DNA of 64,000 nucleotides from Streptomyces sp. DSM 110735 (GTDB lineage Bacteria > Actinomycetota > Actinomycetes > Streptomycetales > Streptomycetaceae), in NCBI RefSeq assembly GCF_016482685.1, contig NZ_JACYHF010000021.1, forward strand, positions 1 to 64,000, written 5' to 3'. Shown here piece after piece: positions 58,603 through 64,000 of the stretch. The translations under genes were made by a program, and so were the position numbers. Position 1 is the stretch's first letter. Each line of letters starts with the position of its first letter. A model generated the notes under the pieces. It searched no databases. It was not told the DNA's origin and saw only the letters and a list, made by a program, of their open reading frames with translations.

Positions 58603-59988
58603 ATGGCCGCGAGGCCGCTAGTGGCGAGGCAGCCGAACGAAAGGCTGCAAGCACTGATCCAGGAAGCGGGGTGCTCGAACGCGGGGCTGGCCCGGCGCGT
58701 CAACATGTGCGGCGCCGAGCACGGTCTCGACCTGCGCTACGACAAGACGTCCGTGGCCCGCTGGCTGCGCGGTCAGCAGCCGCGCGGGCGCGCCCCGGCC
58801 GTCATCGCCGAGGCACTCGGCCGCAAGCTCGGCCGTACGGTCACGATCGACGAGATCGGCATGGCCAACGGCAAGAACCTCGCCTCGGGCGTGGGTCTCC
58901 AGTTCTCGCCGACCGTACTGGGGGCCATCGAGCAGGTCTGCGAGCTGTGGCGCAGCGACGTGGGCAGGCGGGACTTCCTGTCCGGCTCCTCCGTCGCCGC
59001 CTCCGCGCTCGTCGAGCCCAGCCGCGACTGGCTGATCTCCGCGCCGGACGCGGCGGTGGCCCGGCAGGCGGGTCCGCGCGTGGGCCGCTCCGACGTGGCG
59101 GCCGTGCGCTCCATGACCGAGGCGCTGGTGGGTCTGGACCACACCTACGGCAGCGGGCATGTGCGCCCGGTCGTCGTGCACTACCTGAACAGCGTGGTCT
59201 CAGGGCTGCTCGCGGGCTCGTACCGGGAGGCGGTCGGGCGCGAACTCTTCTCCGCCGTCGCCCGGTTGACCGAGCTGGCGGGGTACATGGCCGTGGACAC
59301 CGGTCAACCGGGGCTGGCCCAGCGGTACTACATCCAGTCGCTGCGCCTCGCGCAGGCGGCCGGTGACCGCGGCTACGGCGGCTATGTGCTCGCCGCCTCC
59401 ATGAGCCATCTCGCCGCCCAGCTCGGAAACCCGCGCGAGATCGCCCAGTTGGCGCGCGCCGCGCAGGAGGGCGCCCGGGGGCGGGTGACCCCGCGCGCGG
59501 AGTCGATGTTCCACGCCGCCGAGGCGCGCGGGCACGCCCTGCTCGGCGACGCCCGCTCCGCCGAGGCGGCTTCCGGGAAGGCGATCGCGGCGCTGGAGCG
59601 CGCGGAGGCGTCCGGAGGCGACGACCCGGCGTGGATCGCGCACTTCGACGAGGCGTATCTGGCCGACGAGTTGGCGCACTGCCACCGCGACCTCGGCCAG
59701 CCGGAGGTGTCCGCTCGCTACGCCGAGCAGTCGCTCGCCGGGCACCCGGAGTCCCGCGCCCGGCGCCGTGCCATCGGCTACGTCCTGCTCGCCACCGCCC
59801 AGGTGCAGCGCCGCGAGATCGAGCAGGCGTGCCAGACCGGCATGAAGGCGGTCGAACTCCTGGAGACCCTGCGCTCCGACCGGGGTGCCGAGTATCTGAC
59901 GGATCTTCAGCAACGCCTCGAACCGTTCCGGGAGGAGGCGGTCGTCAGGGAGTTCGGGGCGCGGCTCGACGTACGCCAGGCGGCCTGA
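58603..59988 (+). CDS. HTH and TPR transcriptional regulator
   Basis: A 461-residue regulator of a type common in Streptomyces. The N-terminal 75 residues hold a degenerate helix-turn-helix (LQALIQEAGCSNAGLARRVN and YDKTSVARWLRGQQPRGRAP), then a hinge that contains the twin-arginine-like string RRDFLSGSSVAASALVEP (about residue 126), then TPR-like helices: TELAGYMAVDTGQPGLAQRY, ARAAQEGARGRVTPRAESMF, AHCHRDLGQPEVSARYAEQS. Relatives such as NsdA regulate development and antibiotics, but no target is known here. The ATG has CAGGGGG upstream and a consensus promoter. Confidence 0.82.
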   Translation: MAARPLVARQPNERLQALIQEAGCSNAGLARRVNMCGAEHGLDLRYDKTSVARWLRGQQPRGRAPAVIAEALGRKLGRTVTIDEIGMANGKNLASGVGLQFSPTVLGAIEQVCELWRSDVGRRDFLSGSSVAASALVEPSRDWLISAPDAAVARQAGPRVGRSDVAAVRSMTEALVGLDHTYGSGHVRPVVVHYLNSVVSGLLAGSYREAVGRELFSAVARLTELAGYMAVDTGQPGLAQRYYIQSLRLAQAAGDRGYGGYVLAASMSHLAAQLGNPREIAQLARAAQEGARGRVTPRAESMFHAAEARGHALLGDARSAEAASGKAIAALERAEASGGDDPAWIAHFDEAYLADELAHCHRDLGQPEVSARYAEQSLAGHPESRARRRAIGYVLLATAQVQRREIEQACQTGMKAVELLETLRSDRGAEYLTDLQQRLEPFREEAVVREFGARLDVRQAA

Positions 59989-60023
59989 ACGCGCGGGCAT
60001 CCGCGTGTGAAGGGACGGTGAAC

Positions 60024-60048
60024 GGCACCCGCGGCGTTCGCGGGTGCC
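60024..60048 (+). terminator. Terminator after TPR regulator
   Basis: GGCACCCGCG (60024-60033) and CGCGGGTGCC (60039-60048) form a perfect 10-bp stem around GCGTT, 36 bases after the stop codon. Confidence 0.75.
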
Positions 60049-60188
60049 GAATACAGCGTGGTGGGGGCAGGTTTTGTTACGGCTGTCACAGGGAAGCGGC
60101 TGTGGCCCTGAGCTGCGTGGCACCGGGCTCGACAGACCCGGTAGCGTGAGCCGACGATTCCGAAGGTCCCCCATTCACAGGAGTCCCG

Positions 60189-61640
60189 GTGACGCAGAGT
60201 GGACAGGGCGAGGAGCCCTCGGCGCGACCCGCGCACGAAGGCATCGTGCTGCCCTCCGACGGAGGAGAGCCCCTGCTGCCGGGCACGACGGGCGCACCCG
60301 CGCCCTCCGCGCCGCCCGGCGGTCAGACCTGGGGCGGTGAGTGGGGTCCCGGCCAGGAGGCACCGCAGCCGGGCCAGGGCTGGCCCCCCGCGACGCAGCA
60401 GTGGCCCCTCCCCGAGCAGCAGGCCGGTCCCGGCCCGATGCCGCCCGAGGGTGCCCCCGCGCCGTCGTACGGCGGCGAGCCGTACCCGCAGTACGCGGAG
60501 AACGGCGGCGGCTACGCGGACAACAACGGCGGCTATGCGGACAACGGCGGCGGTCAGGGCTACCCGGCCGCCGGGGCGCCCATGCCCCCGATGCACGAGG
60601 CCGCCACCCAGTACATGCCCCCGGTGCCCGGCGCGGGTCCCGAGGGCGCGACGCAGTACATACCCCCGGTCCCGGGCGGCGGCGCGGCCGAGGCGGCCAC
60701 GCAGTACATACCCCCGGTGCCCGGCGGCGCGCTGCCGCCCGAGATGGGCGGACCGGCGCAGCAGCAGCCCGGCCACGCCCACGCCGAGGCGGCGACCCAG
60801 TACATCCCGCCCTACCCGGGCGACGACGGCGAGCGGCAGCCGCCCGCCGAGTTCGACAACCTCTTCCGCGGTCCGCAGGCGGGCGAGGGTTCCACCCAGC
60901 AGATGCCGCGCGTCCCCTCGGCGCCCGTCGGCCAGGCGCCGGTGATCTCCGGGCAGCCCGCCTACCGGCCGCCGATGGACGAGGACGACAGCGGGCGCCG
61001 GGGCGGCGGACGCACCGGATCGCGCGTGCCGGTGATCGCCGCCGTGGGCATCGGCATCGTGGTCCTCGGCATCGGCGCGGGCGCGCTGCTCAGCAGCGGC
61101 GGGGACGACAAGAAGCCGGACCCCGCCACCGCCGCCGCCTCCAGCCCGGCCAGTACCGAGCCCTCCGCCTCCGCCGCCGCCGACCCGGCCAAGCAGCAGG
61201 CGGTCGCCCTCGACCAGGTGCTCGCCGACAGCGGCAACAGCCGCGCCCAGGTGATCCGCTCGGTGGAGAACGTCAAGGGCTGCCGCGACCTCGGTCGCGC
61301 CGCCACCGATCTGCGCGACGCCGCCCGGCAGCGCAACGCGCTGGTCACCCGGCTCGGCAAGCTGTCCCTGGACAAGCTGCCGGACAACGCCGCGCTGAAG
61401 GACGCGCTCACCAAGGCGTGGCAGGCGTCCGCCTCCGCCGACAACCACTACGCGGCCTGGGCGGGCCAGGTGGCCGGCAAGCACGGCTGCGCCAAGGGTC
61501 ACGCGCGCACCACCGGCCAGACCCAGCAGGGCGACCGGGCGAGCGGCACCGCCAGCGCCCAGAAGACCCGCGCCGCCCAGTTGTGGAACGCCATCGCGGG
61601 CAAGTACGGCCTGACCGCGCGCCAGCCGACCCAGCTCTGA
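60189..61640 (+). CDS. Membrane protein with ATQYIPP repeats
   Basis: A 483-residue bitopic protein of unknown function. The N-terminal 270 residues are a Pro/Gly/Gln-rich cytoplasmic region with four copies of A-T-Q-Y-(I/M)-P-P and a fifth, degenerate STQQMPR, spaced about 18-50 residues apart, plus GGYADN repeats. A single helix (VPVIAAVGIGIVVLGIGAGALL, about 278-300) is followed by a Ser/Ala-rich linker and an extracellular helical domain with two cysteines (VKGCRDLG and KHGCAKGH) likely disulfide-bonded. The threonines suit phosphorylation by PknB-type kinases, an inference. GTG 60189 has ACAGGAG five bases upstream. Confidence 0.82.
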   Translation: MTQSGQGEEPSARPAHEGIVLPSDGGEPLLPGTTGAPAPSAPPGGQTWGGEWGPGQEAPQPGQGWPPATQQWPLPEQQAGPGPMPPEGAPAPSYGGEPYPQYAENGGGYADNNGGYADNGGGQGYPAAGAPMPPMHEAATQYMPPVPGAGPEGATQYIPPVPGGGAAEAATQYIPPVPGGALPPEMGGPAQQQPGHAHAEAATQYIPPYPGDDGERQPPAEFDNLFRGPQAGEGSTQQMPRVPSAPVGQAPVISGQPAYRPPMDEDDSGRRGGGRTGSRVPVIAAVGIGIVVLGIGAGALLSSGGDDKKPDPATAAASSPASTEPSASAAADPAKQQAVALDQVLADSGNSRAQVIRSVENVKGCRDLGRAATDLRDAARQRNALVTRLGKLSLDKLPDNAALKDALTKAWQASASADNHYAAWAGQVAGKHGCAKGHARTTGQTQQGDRASGTASAQKTRAAQLWNAIAGKYGLTARQPTQL

Positions 61641-61643
61641 CGA

Positions 61644-61684
61644 AAGACCCGGCGCCCGGGAAGCTTCCCCGGGCGCCGGGTCTT
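61644..61684. terminator. Bidirectional terminator
   Basis: AAGACCCGGCGCCCGGG (61644-61660) and CCCGGGCGCCGGGTCTT (61668-61684) form a perfect 17-bp stem with loop AAGCTTC between convergent genes. Confidence 0.9.
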
Positions 61685-61722
61685 CGCACGCCTCGCACGC
61701 CTCGCACGCTTCGCCGGACGGC

Positions 61723-63048
61723 TCAGTCCACGTCCGCCTTCGCCAGGGTGGCCGTCATGTCGGTGACCTCGGAGGACGCCGTCGCGCCCCGCTTCGCCGC
61801 GACCAGCTTGCCGTCCCGGACCACCTGGACGGTCACGTCCGCGTTGACCAGGCGCGGGAAGCCGACCGCCGACAGCGGGGTCTCCTGCGGCCAGTGCAGG
61901 GTCGGGGTCAGACCGCCGGTGCCCACCTTCAGACCGTGGTCGAGGGTGTGCTGCACGGTGTCGGCGCTCACCTCGCCGTCCCCGATCCGCTCCAGGACCG
62001 CCTTCAGCACGGTGTAGGCGAGGTAGGTGGTCTGCACGCCCACGTCCGCCGGGTCGATGCGGTTGTCCCCGAACGCCTCCGTGTCGATGATCTTCTTCAT
62101 CGAGTCCCAGCGCGGGTCGGAGGCGACCGGGTACCAGCTCGTGACGTACGTCCCCTCGTACGGTCCGCTCGCGCCGCCCGTCGCGTTGATCAGCGACTGG
62201 TCGACGCTGCCCAGCACGGTCGCCGTGCGCACCGCCGGGTAGTCGGGGCGGGCGCGCCGGAAGGAGTCCATGAACGTGTCGGTGCGGTCGCCGAGCGCGG
62301 GCACCACGCAGCCCCTGCGCGCCGGGTCGGCGGTCGCCCCGTGCAGTGCCCGGTCGGAGGCGGTGCCGTACTCGGTGGCGTCGTCGGCGGCGAGCTGGTC
62401 GTTCGCCGCCGCGTGACCGCCCGCCTTCAGACCCGCGTCCAGCAGCGGGGGCATCTCGTCCCCGGCGATGCTGTCGGGCCGCACCAGCGCGACGGGACCG
62501 CAGGTGCCCGCCAGCGCCTGCCCGAGCCCGGCGAGCAGGGCGGGCTGACCGCCGTTGACCGGGTACGACACGGGGCTGGTGAACTCGTCGCTGGTCACGC
62601 CGTAGCCGCCGATGAAGGGGATGCCCGCGCCCTCCAGCGGGGCGAGGTAGGAGTCCCCGTACTGGCTGTACGAGCCGACGACCGCGACCGCGCCCTCGTC
62701 CGCCGCGCGCCGGGCGCAGCGGGCCACGCCCACGCTGTTGTTGCGCTCGTTGCAGGTCAGCACCTGGAGCCTGCGACCGCCGATGCCGCCGCGCGAGTTG
62801 ATCCACTTCGCGTACGCGACGGCCATGGCGGGCATACCGGGCTTGTTGGTGGCGCGGGTGTTCTCCGGCGCCCAGGTCATCACCTTCACCGTGCCCTCCC
62901 CGGAGTCCGAGCCGCCCACGACACCGCACCCCGCGGTGAGGGACGCGCACACGGCCAGTGCCCCGGCGTACCGGGCGGCGGTGCGGGTGCGCCGGGTGAG
63001 GGGGAAGGGGAAGAAGCTGCGGGGGAGTCGCCTGCCGGTCATGGACAC
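61723..63048 (-). CDS. ABC solute-binding lipoprotein, branched-chain amino acid type
   Basis: A 441-residue exported lipoprotein with type I periplasmic binding fold (Peripla_BP_6, LivJ-like). A basic head and hydrophobic helix end at the lipobox SLTAGC (cysteine near residue 42). The mature part has MAVAYAKWINSRGGIGGRRL, VLTCNERNNSVGVARCARRA, AVAVVGSYSQYGDSYLAPLE and IPFIGGYGVTSDEFTSP, usual for amino acid or amide sensors. No permease or ATPase lies nearby, so it is an orphan. GTG 63048 has AGGGA seven bases upstream; ATG 63042 would lose two residues. Confidence 0.83.
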   Translation of the reverse strand: MSMTGRRLPRSFFPFPLTRRTRTAARYAGALAVCASLTAGCGVVGGSDSGEGTVKVMTWAPENTRATNKPGMPAMAVAYAKWINSRGGIGGRRLQVLTCNERNNSVGVARCARRAADEGAVAVVGSYSQYGDSYLAPLEGAGIPFIGGYGVTSDEFTSPVSYPVNGGQPALLAGLGQALAGTCGPVALVRPDSIAGDEMPPLLDAGLKAGGHAAANDQLAADDATEYGTASDRALHGATADPARRGCVVPALGDRTDTFMDSFRRARPDYPAVRTATVLGSVDQSLINATGGASGPYEGTYVTSWYPVASDPRWDSMKKIIDTEAFGDNRIDPADVGVQTTYLAYTVLKAVLERIGDGEVSADTVQHTLDHGLKVGTGGLTPTLHWPQETPLSAVGFPRLVNADVTVQVVRDGKLVAAKRGATASSEVTDMTATLAKADVD

Positions 63049-63159
63049 GCACGATTCCCTCACGCACCCAACCCAGAGGTGACCCTCGGTCGACGACGGG
63101 TGACAGCGGGGTGAACAGCGGGGGCGAATGGGGCGCCCGGGACACGGAACGTACGATCG

Positions 63160-63660
63160 TTGACCGTGCAAGGTTCGGAGAACACTTCCCGTCGCGGCCG
63201 CCGCTCCACCACCATGGGCGTCATGCCACTCAACGACATGCCGTGGTGGCGCTGGCGCTGCACTGTGCGTTCCGCGCTGCACATGCTCTCCGACCCGGTG
63301 TTCCAGCGGGACGTCTGGCTGGCCGGCGTACCCGGGTACGGCGACGTCACCGACGCCGTCTACCGGCTGGTGGAGGACACCTGGCTGGACAACTGGTCGG
63401 CCGAGAAATACGTCGGCACGATATTCCGGGACTCGCAGGAGGCGGCGCTCGTCGACACCGCCGTTCTGCGGGTCCTGCGGATCATGCACCAGGTCGGTCC
63501 GGACGCCCCGGTCTCCGCCTACCTCGACCACGCGGGCTGGCCGGAGGCGGTACGGGCGGCGCGCGACGCCCATCTGCGGCTCGCCGCGAGCGACGGGGAC
63601 GACGCGGAGGCGCCGCCGCGCAGCCTGGAAGTGCTCCAGATCATGACCAGGTCCGCGTAG
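63160..63660 (+). CDS. Conserved hypothetical streptomycete protein
   Basis: A 166-residue acidic, helical protein with many tryptophans (MPWWRWRCTVRSALHMLSDP, DTWLDNWSAEKYVG, then TIFRDSQEAALVDTAVLRVL). I know no family name; similar proteins occur in other streptomycetes, as I recall. It lacks a signal peptide. The TTG at 63160 is the longest start; a TACGAT -10 at 63152-63157 could give a leaderless start at GTG 63166, and ATG 63214 is also possible. Function unknown. Confidence 0.65.
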   Translation: MTVQGSENTSRRGRRSTTMGVMPLNDMPWWRWRCTVRSALHMLSDPVFQRDVWLAGVPGYGDVTDAVYRLVEDTWLDNWSAEKYVGTIFRDSQEAALVDTAVLRVLRIMHQVGPDAPVSAYLDHAGWPEAVRAARDAHLRLAASDGDDAEAPPRSLEVLQIMTRSA

Positions 63661-63722
63661 CGGCTGCCGCCGCCGGGCGCGGGGTCTGCCGTCGCCGGGC
63701 GCGGGGCTGCCGTCGCCGGGTC
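63661..63722. repeat. Short tandem repeat, about 22 bp
   Basis: CTGCCGTCGCCGGGCGCGGGG occurs about three times with small changes between the hypothetical gene and purU. No other feature is visible here. Confidence 0.5.
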
Positions 63723-63785
63723 GCGTGGGTCCGTCTGCCGGACACCCCGCCCGCCGGGGCGGTCCGGCGTGAGATCGTGTGACGC

Positions 63786-64000
63786 ATGAACGAGCAGCCC
63801 AGCCGCGTTGCCGCCGGTGCGGCGGACCAGTACGTCCTGACCCTCTCGTGCCCGGACAAAAAGGGCATCGTGCACGCCGTGTCGAGCTATCTGTTCATGA
63901 CCGGCTGCAACATCGAGGACAGCCAGCAGTTCGGCGACCACGACACGGGTCTGTTCTTCATGCGCGTCCACTTCACCGCCGAGGAGCCGGTGACCGTGGA
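63786..64000 (+). CDS. purU: Formyltetrahydrofolate deformylase, 5' end only
   Basis: PurU hydrolyses 10-formyltetrahydrofolate to formate and tetrahydrofolate. Only the first 71 codons lie in the window. They encode the N-terminal ACT domain: YVLTLSCPDKKGIVHAVSSY, LFMTGCNIEDSQQFGDHDTG and LFFMRVHF, which match PurU openings closely. The formyltransferase-like catalytic domain is beyond the right edge. The ATG lacks a clear ribosome binding site; TCGTGTGACGC precedes it. Confidence 0.85.
   Translation, partial: MNEQPSRVAAGAADQYVLTLSCPDKKGIVHAVSSYLFMTGCNIEDSQQFGDHDTGLFFMRVHFTAEEPVTV

Overview
The window is a high-GC actinobacterial chromosome segment, almost certainly Streptomyces. Frequent GTG starts, GC-rich third codon positions, the futalosine genes mqnD/mqnB, an LL-diaminopimelate-type FemX, a DmdR1-like iron regulator and many Streptomyces-only families (DUF2771, DUF3027, DUF2530, secreted paralogues, TPR regulators) point that way. 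Gene order recalls the S. coelicolor SCO43xx-44xx core region; I compare from memory only. No tRNA, rRNA, prophage, insertion sequence or CRISPR array was seen.

Layout. 1-1150: minisatellite-like repeats with no convincing gene. 1166-6964: small membrane protein, cold-shock protein, mqnD-mqnB-DUF2771 lipoprotein, MFS permease, DUF3027 protein. 6965-8421: a second accessory patch with about 74-bp, 25-bp and 41-84-bp repeats, plus a diverged fragment copied from the nearby sacsin/HSP90-like gene. 8422-12247: two divergent GHKL-ATPase genes. 12429-14449: tandem secreted paralogues that share a promoter motif. 14475-23725: CtpE-like P-type ATPase, GH92 mannosidase with two operator-like palindromes, DUF2530 protein, AzgA-type purine permease, ribbon-helix-helix protein, MarR-MFS pair. 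23743-36490: single genes, including a GNAT, RNA cyclic phosphodiesterase, a 27-aa membrane peptide, aldo/keto reductase, Uma2 nuclease, GDSL hydrolase, serC, a FAD/Fe-S dehydrogenase, femX, an EamA exporter and an APH-type kinase.

36588-46947 is the metabolic centrepiece. It holds a TIGR03084 protein, AtuA/DUF1446, acyl-CoA carboxylase beta and alpha, acyl-CoA dehydrogenase, an orthologue of the S. coelicolor cinnamate/4-coumarate:CoA ligase, an enoyl-CoA hydratase and a TetR regulator, all on the + strand. The set matches Pseudomonas atu functions (A, C, F, D, H, E plus a TetR) and suggests CoA activation, dehydrogenation, biotin-dependent carboxylation and hydration of a branched, isoprenoid-like or aryl acid. 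A palindrome upstream of the first gene is a good TetR operator candidate.

46948-64000 holds a leaderless leader-peptide ORF under a CRP-like site, a 2-oxoglutarate/Fe(II) oxygenase, citrate synthase 2, pdxH, a minus-strand small RNA/micro-ORF unit with a near-complete anti-Shine-Dalgarno match, a PAS protein, a SIS protein, dmdR1 with a long antisense ORF, an alpha/beta hydrolase lacking its nucleophile serine, an ABC exporter pair, a small prim-pol protein, a TPR regulator, a membrane protein with ATQYIPP repeats, an orphan solute-binding lipoprotein and the 5' end of purU. A Streptomyces-type dispersed repeat (GGGGCGCGGGGAACTGCGCG) occurs three times between genes.
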